Of a DNA stretch of 64,000 nucleotides, positions 17,396 through 26,145 are shown piece by piece. Each line of letters opens with the position of its first letter. Within the stretch, counting starts at the first letter, position 1. The stretch spans positions 12,638 to 76,637 of the forward strand of contig JANMAT010000009.1 in NCBI GenBank assembly GCA_031359995.1, written 5' to 3'. This DNA comes from JANMAT01 sp031359995. GTDB lineage: Bacteria > Actinomycetota > Acidimicrobiia > Acidimicrobiales > Ilumatobacteraceae. Position numbers and translations under genes: made by a program. Below the pieces are notes generated by a model. The model was not told the origin of the DNA, searched no databases, and worked only from the letters and a program-made list of their open reading frames with translations.

Positions 17396-18568
17396 ATGAC
17401 CGCTGGTTGGGACGCGGAAGCGACGGTCCCCCGTCGCTTCGACCTCCGCGATCTCGACGCGCTCGTCCAAGCGCTGCACGACGCCGGCCACCGCGTCCTC
17501 GGACCGGTGCGGCGCGACGACGCCATCGAGATCGGCGAGATCGCCGGCACCGACGACCTGCCGGTGGGATGGGGTGACGAACAGGCCCCCGGTCGCTACC
17601 GCCTGCGGGCCCGTAGCGACCGGGCCCGGTTCGGCTTCGCCACCACGGCCTCCGGCTGGAAGGCGGTCCTGCACCCGCCCCACGTGGCTCTGTGGCGGGC
17701 CGAACGGGTGAACGGGCGCACCGTCTTCGTCAGCGCGGTGCCCGCCGCTGAGCGCCAGGCGCTGGTCGGCGTGCGCCCGTGCGAGCTGGCCGCCATGGAC
17801 AAGCTCGGGCGAGTCCTCACCGGCGCAGTGGTGCCCGACCCGGTGTTCTCGGCCCGGCGGTCGGCGGCGTTCGTGGTCGCCGTGGTGTGCACCGAGGCCG
17901 CACCCACGTGCTTCTGCCCGTCGATGGGCACCGGGCCGGGTCTGCCCGACGCGTCGCGCGCCGCCGACCTGGTGGTGACCGAGGTGGTGGAGGGCGACGG
18001 CGACCCGTGGTACCTCGTGCGGGCGCCGACCGAGGCGGGGGCGGTCGTGCTCGACGGTCTCGGCGCGCCGGCCACCGCCGACGACGAGCGGGTCGCCGAT
18101 CGCCGGGTCGCCGCCAACGCCCGCCACATGGAACGGCGCCTGCCGACCCGACCGCTGGCCGCCGCGCTGGCCGAGGCCCGCACCGACGAGGCGCGCTGGC
18201 AGGCTCTGGGCGAGCGCTGCCTGACGTGCGGGAACTGCACGGCGGTGTGCCCGACGTGCTTCTGCACGACGATGGTCGACGGCTCGTCGCTCGATGGCTC
18301 GGTCGCGTGGCGCGACCGCACGTGGGACTCGTGCTTCTCGCTCGAGTTCACCCACATGGTGGGCGGCCCCACGCGCGTGTCGCCCGGCGCCCGCTACCGC
18401 CACTGGATCACCCACAAGCTGTCGAGCTGGTTCGACCAGTACGGCGAGTCGGGCTGCGTCGGATGCGGCCGCTGCATCACCTGGTGTCCCGTGGGCATCG
18501 ACATCCGTGACGAGGCGGCCGCCGTGGTGCGCGCCGGCTCGGTGAACGGGTCGGGGGGATCGTCGTGA
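17396..18568 (+). CDS. hyhB: [NiFe] hydrogenase 3b beta subunit, Fe-S electron carrier
   Basis: A 390-residue iron-sulfur subunit of a bidirectional group 3b [NiFe] hydrogenase. Residues about 90-230 are the beta-subunit body (VGVRPCELAAMDKLGRVL and an additional CTEAAPTCFCPSMGTG cluster region). Two 4Fe-4S motifs follow: CLTCGNCTAVCPTCFCT and CVGCGRCITWCPVGID. The protein passes electrons between the catalytic small subunit and the FAD-containing gamma subunit in the cytoplasm. It is the first gene of the order B-G-S-L, the same as in archaeal sulfhydrogenases and mycobacterial Hyd3. The stop overlaps the next start by four bases. Confidence 0.9.
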   Translation: MTAGWDAEATVPRRFDLRDLDALVQALHDAGHRVLGPVRRDDAIEIGEIAGTDDLPVGWGDEQAPGRYRLRARSDRARFGFATTASGWKAVLHPPHVALWRAERVNGRTVFVSAVPAAERQALVGVRPCELAAMDKLGRVLTGAVVPDPVFSARRSAAFVVAVVCTEAAPTCFCPSMGTGPGLPDASRAADLVVTEVVEGDGDPWYLVRAPTEAGAVVLDGLGAPATADDERVADRRVAANARHMERRLPTRPLAAALAEARTDEARWQALGERCLTCGNCTAVCPTCFCTTMVDGSSLDGSVAWRDRTWDSCFSLEFTHMVGGPTRVSPGARYRHWITHKLSSWFDQYGESGCVGCGRCITWCPVGIDIRDEAAAVVRAGSVNGSGGSS

Positions 18569-19383
18569 CCGGCCTGGTGCCCGACGTGTGGCGCGTGGTC
18601 GCCCGCCACGACGAGGCACCCGCCGTGGTGACGCTGGACCTGGCGCCGGCCGCCGGGCGCCCCCCTCCGTTCCGGCCCGCGCAGGTGAACATGCTGTGCC
18701 TGCCCGGCGTGGGCGAGGTGCCGATCTCGGTGTCGAGCGACCCGCAGCAACCGGCGTGGCGCTCCCACACCATCGGGGCGGCCGGGCCGGTCACCAGCGC
18801 GCTGTGGGCCCTGGGGCCGGGTGACGACGTCGGTGTGCGCGGCCCCTACGGCACGTCGTGGGAGTGCGAGGCGGCCGAGGGTTGCGATGTGGTGATGGTG
18901 GCCGGCGGCATCGGCCTGGCCCCGTTGCGCTCGGCGCTCATGACCGTGGCCCGTCACCGCAACCGCTACGACCGGGTGCTGCTGCTCGTGGGGGCGTGCA
19001 CGCCCGCCGATGTGATCTTCGCCGCGGACTTCGAGCGGTGGCGCACCCGCGACATCGACGTGCGGGTCACCGTCGACCACGCCGACGCGTCGTGGACCGG
19101 CCCCGTCGGCCTGGTGACCGACCTGCTCGCCGCGGTCGAGATCGACGAGAGCCGCACCGCGGTGTGGATGTGCGGACCCGACCGCATGATGCAGACCGTG
19201 GGCGCCGCGGTGGTGGGGCGCGGCGTGGCCGCACCGTGCGTGCGGCTGGCGCTCGAACGCAACATGTGCTGCGCGGTGGCCCTGTGCGGTCACTGCCAGC
19301 TGGGTCCGCTGCTCGTGTGCCGCGACGGCCCGGTCGTCACCTACGACCGCGTCGCCGCCTTCTACGCCGTGGCCGAGGTGTGA
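18565..19383 (+). CDS. hyhG: [NiFe] hydrogenase 3b gamma subunit, NAD(P)H-FAD module
   Basis: A 272-residue ferredoxin-NADP-reductase-like diaphorase subunit. The FAD half ends with GPVTSALWALGPGDDVGVRGPYG; the nucleotide half contains VVMVAGGIGLAPLRSAL and CGPDRMMQTV. Near the C-terminus MCCAVALCGHCQLGPLLVC supplies cysteines for a [2Fe-2S] cluster as in PyrK-type proteins. It exchanges electrons with NADP(H) or NAD(H); group 3b enzymes generally prefer NADP(H). The GTG start at 18565 overlaps the beta-subunit stop, and its own stop overlaps the start of the small-subunit gene. Confidence 0.9.
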   Translation: MTGLVPDVWRVVARHDEAPAVVTLDLAPAAGRPPPFRPAQVNMLCLPGVGEVPISVSSDPQQPAWRSHTIGAAGPVTSALWALGPGDDVGVRGPYGTSWECEAAEGCDVVMVAGGIGLAPLRSALMTVARHRNRYDRVLLLVGACTPADVIFAADFERWRTRDIDVRVTVDHADASWTGPVGLVTDLLAAVEIDESRTAVWMCGPDRMMQTVGAAVVGRGVAAPCVRLALERNMCCAVALCGHCQLGPLLVCRDGPVVTYDRVAAFYAVAEV

Positions 19384-20162
19384 ACGCCGTGGCCCCCGTA
19401 CGTCCCCGGCTCGCCGTGTGGAAGTTCGCCTCGTGCGACGGCTGCCGGATGAGCCTGCTCGACTGCGAGGGCGACCTGCTCGCCCTGGCCGACGCGGTCG
19501 ACATCGACTACTTCCCCGCAGCGTCCTCGGCCATGACGGACGGCCCGTACGACCTGTCGCTCGTGGAGGGCTCGGTTTCCTCGAGCGACGACGTGGCCCG
19601 CCTGCGCGAGATCCGCGCCCAGTCGGATGTGCTCGTCACCATCGGGGCGTGCGCCACCGCCGGTGGCGTGCAGGCGCTGCGCAACCTGTCGACGTTGGCC
19701 GACATCGTGCCCGCCGTGTACCCCCACCCCGAGTGGATCGACGCACTGGCCGCCACCACACCGATCGCCGACCACGTCGTCGTCGACGCCGAACTGCGCG
19801 GCTGCCCCATCGACCGGCGCTCGCTCGTGGAGCTGGTGACCGCCACGCTTGCCGGGCGCCGACCCCAGCTACCCCGCTACCCCGTGTGCGTCGAGTGCAA
19901 GGCGGCCGGCACCACCTGCGTGCTGGTGGCCGGCGGCCTGAGCTGCCTCGGTCCCGTCACCCAGGCCGGCTGCGGCGCGCTGTGCCCCCGGTTCCACCGC
20001 GGCTGCTTCGGGTGCTTCGGTCCGTCGGAGACGCCCAACACGACGGCGCTGGCCGACCACCTGCGCACCACCGGCGTCGACGCCGTCGATGTGGTGCGCC
20101 TGTTCCGCCAGATGACGAGCCAGAGCCCGGTCTTCCGTGCGGAGGCCGAGCGCCATGCGTGA
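19380..20162 (+). CDS. hyhS: [NiFe] hydrogenase 3b small (delta) subunit
   Basis: A 260-residue iron-sulfur small subunit. The proximal-cluster motif is KFASCDGCRMSLLDCEG with Cys19 and Cys22, followed by TIGACATAGGVQ and RGCPIDRRSL. Further cysteine-rich segments (PVCVECKAAGTTC, GGLSCLGPVTQAGCGALCPR, GCFGCFGPSETPN) can hold the medial and distal clusters. No Tat signal peptide is present, so the enzyme is cytoplasmic. The start is GTG at 19380 (overlap of four bases with the gamma subunit); GTG at 19389 is an alternative. It overlaps the large-subunit gene by eight bases. Confidence 0.92.
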   Translation: MNAVAPVRPRLAVWKFASCDGCRMSLLDCEGDLLALADAVDIDYFPAASSAMTDGPYDLSLVEGSVSSSDDVARLREIRAQSDVLVTIGACATAGGVQALRNLSTLADIVPAVYPHPEWIDALAATTPIADHVVVDAELRGCPIDRRSLVELVTATLAGRRPQLPRYPVCVECKAAGTTCVLVAGGLSCLGPVTQAGCGALCPRFHRGCFGCFGPSETPNTTALADHLRTTGVDAVDVVRLFRQMTSQSPVFRAEAERHA

Positions 20163-21417
20163 GCGCAAGCTCGACGTGCCGATCCTGGCCCGGGTGGAGG
20201 GCGAGGGCGCGCTGGCCCTGACCATCCGCGGCGGCCAGGTGACCGACGTGCGCCTGCGCATCGACGAGCCGCCCCGCTTCTTCGAGGCGCTGCTGCGCGG
20301 CCGCCGCTTCGACGAGCCCGTCGACATCACCGCCCGCATCTGCGGCATCTGCCCCGTCGCCCACCAGATGAGCGCGGTGCAGGCGCTGGAGTCGGCGTGT
20401 GACGTCACCGTGGACCCCGCCGTCGACGAGCTGCGCCGCCTGCTGTGCTGCGGCGAGTGGATCGAGAGCCACCTGCTCCACATGGTGATGCTGCATGCTC
20501 CCGACTTCCTGGGTCTCCACCGCAGGATCGACATGGTGCGCGAGCACCGCGAGCAGGCCGAGACGGGGCGGCGCATCAAGCAGCTGGGCAACCGCATCGT
20601 CGAGGTGGTGGGCGGGCGGGCCATCCATCCCGTGAACGTGCGCGTCGGCGGGTTCCACAAGGTGCCGTCGCGCGATGCCCTCGACGCGTTGTTGCCCGAC
20701 TTCGACCGCGCCCTCGCCGACCTGCCCGGGCTCGTGCGGTGGATGGCCGGTTTCACGTTCCCCGATCTCGAGCACGACATGGGCTACGTGTGCGTCCGCC
20801 ACGCCATCGAGTACCCGATGCACCGCGGTGCGGTAGCCCGTTCGTGGGCCGACGACCTGCGGGTGGAGGCCTGGCCCAGCCACTTCGTGGAGGTGCAGGT
20901 GGCCCACTCCACCGCGTTCCATGCCGAGACGATCGACGGTCGCATGTACGCCGTGGGCCCGCTGGCCCGCTTCGAGCTGTGCCGCGATCGGATGCAGGCG
21001 CCGGTGCGCGAACTGGCCGCCGAGATCGGCCTCGCCGCCGGTACCCGCAACCCGTTCCGCAGCCTGCTGGTGCGGGGCCTGGAGGCCTACGAGGCCCTCT
21101 TGGACGCGCGCCGGCTGATCGACGCGTACCGCGTGCCCGACCGGTCGTTCGAGCCGGTGACGCCCCGGCCCGGCGTGGGTCACGGTGCCACCGAGGCGCC
21201 CCGCGGGCTGCTCTACCACCGCTACGAGATCGCGGAGGACGGCACCATCGCGGCGGCCACCATCGTGCCGCCCACGTCGCAGAACCAGGCCGTGATCGAG
21301 CGCGACGTGAAGGTGTTCGCCCAACGCCACGTGCACCTGTCGAACGCGACGCTGGAGCGCCGATGCGAGCACGTGGTGCGCAACTTCGACCCCTGCATCT
21401 CGTGCTCCACCCACTGA
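20155..21417 (+). CDS. hyhL: [NiFe] hydrogenase 3b large subunit, no C-terminal extension
   Basis: A 420-residue catalytic subunit that holds the Ni-Fe(CN)2CO centre. The two ligand motifs are complete: RICGICPVAHQ with Cys63 and Cys66, and DPCISCSTH with Cys414 and Cys417. The stop codon TGA follows immediately after His420, so there is no C-terminal peptide for a maturation protease to remove; most [NiFe] large subunits are made with such an extension. Hyp maturation genes are not nearby. With the beta, gamma and delta subunits it should oxidise H2 to reduce NADP, or run in reverse. A hairpin at 21421-21443 closes the operon. Confidence 0.93.
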   Translation: MRERKLDVPILARVEGEGALALTIRGGQVTDVRLRIDEPPRFFEALLRGRRFDEPVDITARICGICPVAHQMSAVQALESACDVTVDPAVDELRRLLCCGEWIESHLLHMVMLHAPDFLGLHRRIDMVREHREQAETGRRIKQLGNRIVEVVGGRAIHPVNVRVGGFHKVPSRDALDALLPDFDRALADLPGLVRWMAGFTFPDLEHDMGYVCVRHAIEYPMHRGAVARSWADDLRVEAWPSHFVEVQVAHSTAFHAETIDGRMYAVGPLARFELCRDRMQAPVRELAAEIGLAAGTRNPFRSLLVRGLEAYEALLDARRLIDAYRVPDRSFEPVTPRPGVGHGATEAPRGLLYHRYEIAEDGTIAAATIVPPTSQNQAVIERDVKVFAQRHVHLSNATLERRCEHVVRNFDPCISCSTH

Positions 21418-21420
21418 GCT

Positions 21421-21443
21421 GACGCGCCCTCGACGGGCGCGTC
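21421..21443. terminator. Bidirectional terminator-like hairpin
   Basis: GACGCGCCC, a five-base loop, then GGGCGCGTC: a perfect nine-pair stem four bases after the hyhL stop and two bases from the stop of the convergent PPOX gene at 21445. There is no T-tract, as is common in high-G+C actinobacteria, so function as a terminator is probable but not certain. Confidence 0.6.
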
Positions 21444-21444
21444 G

Positions 21445-21765
21445 TCAGGCGCCGGCGACCTGGTGGAGCACGGCCCACGTGGGGGTGACCACCACCGCGT
21501 CACCGTCGACCGTGCCGGTGCCGTCGACCAGCAGGGCCAAGCCGTCGAGTGGGCCGGCCCACAGCAGCGTCACCGTTGGGCGGGCCGTCACGTTGGCCGA
21601 TGTGCGGCGGCCGGCGCCCATGCGCAGCGTGCCGTCGTCGCCCACGGTGACCACCACCGACGCCGGGTGGGCCCGACCGTCGTCGCTCACGGTGACCAGG
21701 AACCCACGAGGGCCGAAACGGCCCACCTGGTCGGGCAGCTCGGGCAGGGGCACGGCGATGCTCAT
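21445..21765 (-). CDS. Small PPOX-fold flavin-binding-type protein
   Basis: A 106-residue split-barrel protein of the pyridoxamine-phosphate-oxidase superfamily: GPRGFLVTVSDDGRAHPASVVV, GDDGTLRMGAGRRTSANV, TVTLLWAGPLDGLALLVDG. The G-R-R/K-T-x-x-N region is where FMN phosphate usually binds. It is short for a catalytic member and may be a binding protein or a reductase of unknown substrate. Convergent with the hydrogenase operon and divergent from murT. Confidence 0.7.
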   Translation of the reverse strand: MSIAVPLPELPDQVGRFGPRGFLVTVSDDGRAHPASVVVTVGDDGTLRMGAGRRTSANVTARPTVTLLWAGPLDGLALLVDGTGTVDGDAVVVTPTWAVLHQVAGA

Positions 21766-21825
21766 GGCCTGAGCCTACGCGTGGGGCCGGCCGGCGCCCG
21801 GGGGCAGCCGGTACCCTCGGAGCCC

Positions 21826-23070
21826 ATGCCCACCTCCACGGTCGCCCGCGCCGCGCGCACGCGCCTGGCCGTGGCCGCCGGCCGGGCCGCCAGCCGGGCC
21901 TCGCGCCTGCTGGGCCGGGGGCACGGCGCCGTCATCGGCGGGCGCGTCGCCATGTGGGTCGATCCGGCGGTGCTGGCCAAGCTCGTGGGCGGGCGGCCCG
22001 TCACCGTGGTCACCGGCACGAACGGCAAGACCACCACCACGCGCCTGCTGGCCGCCGGCCTGAGCACCGAGCGCACCGTGGCGGCCAACCGGGGGGCCAA
22101 CCTGCCGGCTGGGCTGGTGGAGCCGGCGTCGGAGCGGGCCGACGAGCTCGTCTTCGAGGTCGACGAGCTCTACGTGCCCCAGGTGGTGCGCCAGGTGGGG
22201 GCGCGCGTGCTCGTGCTGCTCAACCTGTCGCGCGATCAACTCGACCGCATCACCGAGATCCGCCGCATCGCCGAGCGTTGGCGCGAGCTGCTGGCCACCG
22301 TCGACCGGCCGCTGACCGTGGTGGCCAACTGCGACGACCCGCTCGTGGTGTGGGCGGTGGGCGACCACGCCGACGTCGTGTGGGTCGCCGCCGGCAGCCG
22401 GTGGGGCGAGGACGCCGCGCTGTGCCCCAGCTGTGCTCGGGTGCGCCACACCGCGGCCGACGGCACCTGGCGCTGCGAGTGCGGCATGGGCCGCCCCGCG
22501 CCGCAGTGGTGGTTCGACGAAGGGTGCGTGCACGGCCCGGGCGACGTCGGCGCCGTACCGATGACGCTGGCCCTGCCCGGCGACTTCAACCGGGCCAACG
22601 CATCGCTGGCGCTGGCCGCCTGCGATTCGCGAGGGGTCGACGTGCGCGCCGCTCTCGTCGCCCTGAGCGCGGTGGCCGACGTGGCCGGCCGCTACGTGAC
22701 CGTGACCGTGGCCGGGCGGTCGGTGCGCCTGCTGATGGGGAAGAACCCGGCCAGCTGGACCGAGATCATGCACCTGCTGCACGGCTCGTCCACCCCGGTC
22801 GTGGTGTGCCTGAACGCCCGCGGCGCCGACGGCATGGACCCGTCGTGGATCTGGGACGTGCCGTTCGAGCTGCTGGTCGGGCGCCGCGTGGTCGCCAGCG
22901 GCGACCGGCGGCTCGACCTCAGCGTGCGGCTCAGCGTCGCCGGCGTCGAGCACACCGTGGCGCCCGACGCGGTGAGCGGCGCCCGGGAGCTACCGGTCGG
23001 CCCCGTCGATCTGGTCGCCACGTACACGGCCTTCCACGACGTGCTGGAGGTGCTCGGTGTCCAGTGGTGA
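21826..23070 (+). CDS. murT: Lipid II isoglutaminyl synthase, MurT subunit
   Basis: A 414-residue Mur-ligase-like protein. Residues 64-72 are the ATP-binding GTNGKTTTT loop; ELVFEVDELYVPQV is the usual acidic Mg-binding segment; a zinc ribbon with Cys200, Cys203, Cys217 and Cys219 is the hallmark of MurT within the Mur ligases; the C-terminal domain (DUF1727) begins near 310 with LMGKNPASWTEIM. With GatD it amidates the D-Glu of lipid II stem peptides to D-isoglutamine. The frame overlaps gatD by 14 bases, so the two are coupled as in Mycobacterium and Staphylococcus. Confidence 0.95.
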   Translation: MPTSTVARAARTRLAVAAGRAASRASRLLGRGHGAVIGGRVAMWVDPAVLAKLVGGRPVTVVTGTNGKTTTTRLLAAGLSTERTVAANRGANLPAGLVEPASERADELVFEVDELYVPQVVRQVGARVLVLLNLSRDQLDRITEIRRIAERWRELLATVDRPLTVVANCDDPLVVWAVGDHADVVWVAAGSRWGEDAALCPSCARVRHTAADGTWRCECGMGRPAPQWWFDEGCVHGPGDVGAVPMTLALPGDFNRANASLALAACDSRGVDVRAALVALSAVADVAGRYVTVTVAGRSVRLLMGKNPASWTEIMHLLHGSSTPVVVCLNARGADGMDPSWIWDVPFELLVGRRVVASGDRRLDLSVRLSVAGVEHTVAPDAVSGARELPVGPVDLVATYTAFHDVLEVLGVQW

Positions 23071-23782
23071 CTCGGTGCTGCGCATCGCCCACCTGTTCCC
23101 CACGGTGCTCGGCCTCTACGGCGACCGGGGGAACGCGCTCGTGCTGGCTCACCGCGCCGCGCGCCGCGGCATCGCCGCCGAGATCGTGGAGATCGCGCCG
23201 GGCCAGGCCGTGCCCCGCACGTGCGACGTGTACCACCTGGGCGGCGGCGAGGACCTCGCCCAGTCCACCGCGGCCGAACTGCTCATCGCCGATGGCGGGC
23301 TGGCCGCCGCCGTGGCTGCTGGCGCGACGGTGCTGGCCATCTGCGCCGGCTACCAGATCCTGGGCACCACCTTCGCCGCCGGTGGTCGCCAGGTGCCCGG
23401 CCTGGGCCTGCTCGACCTGGCCACCGCGCCCCGCACCGAGCGGGCCGTGGGCGAGTTGGTGGCCGCGGCGATCGACCCCGCCCTCGGCCTGCTGACCGGG
23501 TTCGAGAACCACGGCGGGGGCACCACGCTCGGCCCCGGCCTGCAGCCGCTGGCTCGCGTGCGCCACGGGCAGGGCAACGGCGTGCACGACGGCACCGAAG
23601 GCGTGTGCCACGGGCGCATCCTCGGCACCTACCTGCACGGCCCCGCCCTGGCCCGCAACCCGGCCCTCGCCGACCTCGTGCTGGCGTGGGCCACGGGTGT
23701 CGAGATGACCCCACTCGCCGATGCCACCGTCGACGCCCTGCGCGCCGAACGCTTCGGCGCGGTGGGCATGGGCGGCGGGTGA
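23057..23782 (+). CDS. gatD: Lipid II isoglutaminyl synthase, glutamine amidotransferase GatD
   Basis: A 241-residue class-I-like glutaminase. Cys96 lies in AICAGYQILG and His194 in GTYLHGPALARNPALADL. GatD-type enzymes have a catalytic Cys-His pair and a conserved IAHLFPTVLGLYGDRGN start; both are seen. It releases ammonia from glutamine for MurT. The GTG start at 23057 lies inside the murT coding sequence. The first membrane-facing step of peptidoglycan modification is thus encoded as a two-gene unit. Confidence 0.95.
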   Translation: MSSGDSVLRIAHLFPTVLGLYGDRGNALVLAHRAARRGIAAEIVEIAPGQAVPRTCDVYHLGGGEDLAQSTAAELLIADGGLAAAVAAGATVLAICAGYQILGTTFAAGGRQVPGLGLLDLATAPRTERAVGELVAAAIDPALGLLTGFENHGGGTTLGPGLQPLARVRHGQGNGVHDGTEGVCHGRILGTYLHGPALARNPALADLVLAWATGVEMTPLADATVDALRAERFGAVGMGGG

Positions 23783-23833
23783 CCGACCGGTACGTTTGCC
23801 CCTCGTGGGTCGCGAGGATTAGGCCTGTGTCCC

Positions 23834-26125
23834 GTGACACTTCCTCTCGATGGCGTACGGGTGCTCGAGCTGTCCTCCGGCGTGTCCGGGGCCTACGCCG
23901 GACGCATGCTGCGCGGCTACGGCGCCGATGTGCGCCACGTCGATCTGCCGGCCGTGCTGCCGCTCACCGCCGACGAAGCCACCTATCTGCATGCCGGGAA
24001 ACCACACCTGCCGGTGCCGGCCGACTGGATGGCGGCCTTCGCCGCTTCCGACATCGTGCTCAGCGACCTGCAGCCCGCCGGTCTGGCCGCCCACGGCATC
24101 GACTGGACGGTCGTGCACGAGCGCTACCCGCACCTCGTGGTCGTGTCGGTCACGCCGTTCGGCCTCACCGGCCCGTACGCCGACTGGAAGGCCACCAACG
24201 CCGTGTCGTTCGCCATGGGCGGCATCATGTCGCTCACCGGCGACCTGGGCCGCACCCCGCTGGTGACCGGGGGCAACCAGGCCCAGGTGCTCGCCGGTCT
24301 GAACGCGTTCGCGGTCGCCGCCACGTGCTGGTACGGCCGGCGCCGCCACGGTGTGGGCGAGGTGGTCGACCTGTCGGCCCAGGAGTGCGCCTCGGGCATG
24401 CTCGAGCTGTACGCCGCGTCCACCTCGGTGGGCGGCCCGGTCATCCCCCGGCTGGGCAACCACACCCGCGCCACGTGGGGCATCTACCCGTGCCTCGACG
24501 GCTGGGCCGGTGCCTTCGCGCTCGAGCGCCAGATCGCCGGTCTGTTCCGCCTGCTCGACGACCCCGAACTGGCCGAACCCCGCTTCGCCGACCCGTTGCT
24601 GCGCATGGAGCCCCTGAACGAAGAGGCCCTCACGGCCAAGATGTACGTGTACTTCATGGACAAGACCAAGGCCGAGGTGCTGGCCGCCGGTCTCGCCGCC
24701 AAGGTGCCCGTGGGCGTGGCCATGACCCCGGCCGACCTGCTCGCCGCGCCCGGGCTGCACGAGCGCGGTGCCCTCGAACAGGTCGGCGACGCCACCGTGC
24801 CCTCGCGCCCGTTCCCCGGGTTCGGTTGGCGACCGTCGGGCGAGCCGAGGCCCGACGGGCCGTGGGAACCGCGTTCGGCCGCCATCGACCCGTCGAGCCG
24901 GGGCACGCTGCCGTTGGCCGGTCTGCGGGTGATCGATCTCACCATGATGTGGGCCGGCCCGTTCGCCACCATGCACCTGGCCGCCATGGGCGCCGACGTC
25001 ATCAAGGTCGAGTCGCCCGCGGCGTGGGACAACATCCGCACCCTGGTGCCCCAGCCCAACGCGCCCGACCCGTGGAACTCGGCCTACTACTTCCAGGCCT
25101 ACAACCGTGACAAGCGGTCGCTCACGCTCGACCTGGCCCAGCCCGAAGGGCGCGACCTGCTGGCCCGGCTGCTGGCCACCGCCGACGTGCTCATCGAGAA
25201 CTACCGCGCCGATGTGCTCGACAAGCTCGGCTTCACCGACGAGGTGCTGCAGGCGGCCAACCCCCGCCTCGTCACCATCAGCATGGCCGCGTTCGGCAAG
25301 GTCGGCCCCGACGCCAAGTACGTGGGCTTCGGTCCGGTCATCGAACTGATGTCGGGCCTCACGTCGCTCAGCGGCTACGAGGGTGACGAGGAGCCGTTCA
25401 AGACCGGCATCTCCTACGGCGATCCGGTCGCCGGTCTCAACGCGGTGGCCGCGGCCGTGCTCGGCCTGATGGAGCGCGACGCGACCGGCGCCGGCTGCCA
25501 CATCGACCTGGCCCAGCGAGAGACCGGCACCGTGCTCATCGGCGAGGCGTTCGTGGCCGCGTCACGCGGGGAGGAGTGGGTGCACCGCGGTTGCCGCGAC
25601 GCTCGCATCGCACCCCAGGGCGCGTACCGTGTGAAGGGCGAGGAGCAGTGGATCGTGGTGTCGGTGCGCACCGACGACGAGTGGCGCGCCCTGTGCCGCC
25701 TGCTCGGCCGCGACGACCTGGGCGGGCTCGGTGTCGACGAGCGACGGGCCCGCCACGACGAGATCGACGTCGTCATCCAGGACTGGTTGCGGATGCAACG
25801 ACCGCACCTCGCCATGGAGACCCTGCAGGGCGCCGGCGTGCCCGCCGGGCGCGTGCTCGACACCGGCACGGTGCTCGACGACATCCAGCACCTGCACCGC
25901 AACTTCTGGGTGCACCTGCCCAACCCGAAGATGCCGCGGCACAAGCAGCACAGCGTGTCGTGGCGCCTGCAGGACGCCGCGCCGGAACCGAAGCGCCACG
26001 CGCCGTTCTTCGGCGAGCACAACGCCGAGATCCTGGCCGAGCTCGGCATCGGCGTCGACGACCTGCCCGGGCTGGCCGAGCGCCTGATCATCGCGGATGC
26101 CCCCATCAACCCCGGCGTGGGCTGA
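23834..26125 (+). CDS. Tandem-fused CaiB/BaiF class III CoA-transferase
   Basis: At 763 residues this is about twice the normal size of a class III CoA-transferase (near 400). Two related halves are visible: residues 1 to about 345 start with LPLDGVRVLELSSGVSGAYA, and residues from about 358 start with LPLAGLRVIDLTMMWAGPFA followed by GADVIKVESP, YNRDKRSLTLDLAQPEGR and YEGDEEPFKTG. The second half has the canonical CoA-binding and hinge sequences, while the first is shorter and more divergent. Class III enzymes normally act as interlocked dimers, so the fusion may be a covalent dimer. In the two catalytic segments the residue at the usual Asp position reads Glu (SAQECASG and AQRETGTV); I am not certain of this alignment. 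Start is GTG at 23834. Confidence 0.85.
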   Translation: MTLPLDGVRVLELSSGVSGAYAGRMLRGYGADVRHVDLPAVLPLTADEATYLHAGKPHLPVPADWMAAFAASDIVLSDLQPAGLAAHGIDWTVVHERYPHLVVVSVTPFGLTGPYADWKATNAVSFAMGGIMSLTGDLGRTPLVTGGNQAQVLAGLNAFAVAATCWYGRRRHGVGEVVDLSAQECASGMLELYAASTSVGGPVIPRLGNHTRATWGIYPCLDGWAGAFALERQIAGLFRLLDDPELAEPRFADPLLRMEPLNEEALTAKMYVYFMDKTKAEVLAAGLAAKVPVGVAMTPADLLAAPGLHERGALEQVGDATVPSRPFPGFGWRPSGEPRPDGPWEPRSAAIDPSSRGTLPLAGLRVIDLTMMWAGPFATMHLAAMGADVIKVESPAAWDNIRTLVPQPNAPDPWNSAYYFQAYNRDKRSLTLDLAQPEGRDLLARLLATADVLIENYRADVLDKLGFTDEVLQAANPRLVTISMAAFGKVGPDAKYVGFGPVIELMSGLTSLSGYEGDEEPFKTGISYGDPVAGLNAVAAAVLGLMERDATGAGCHIDLAQRETGTVLIGEAFVAASRGEEWVHRGCRDARIAPQGAYRVKGEEQWIVVSVRTDDEWRALCRLLGRDDLGGLGVDERRARHDEIDVVIQDWLRMQRPHLAMETLQGAGVPAGRVLDTGTVLDDIQHLHRNFWVHLPNPKMPRHKQHSVSWRLQDAAPEPKRHAPFFGEHNAEILAELGIGVDDLPGLAERLIIADAPINPGVG

Positions 26126-26145
26126 CGGGGGCCGCCGGCGGGTCG

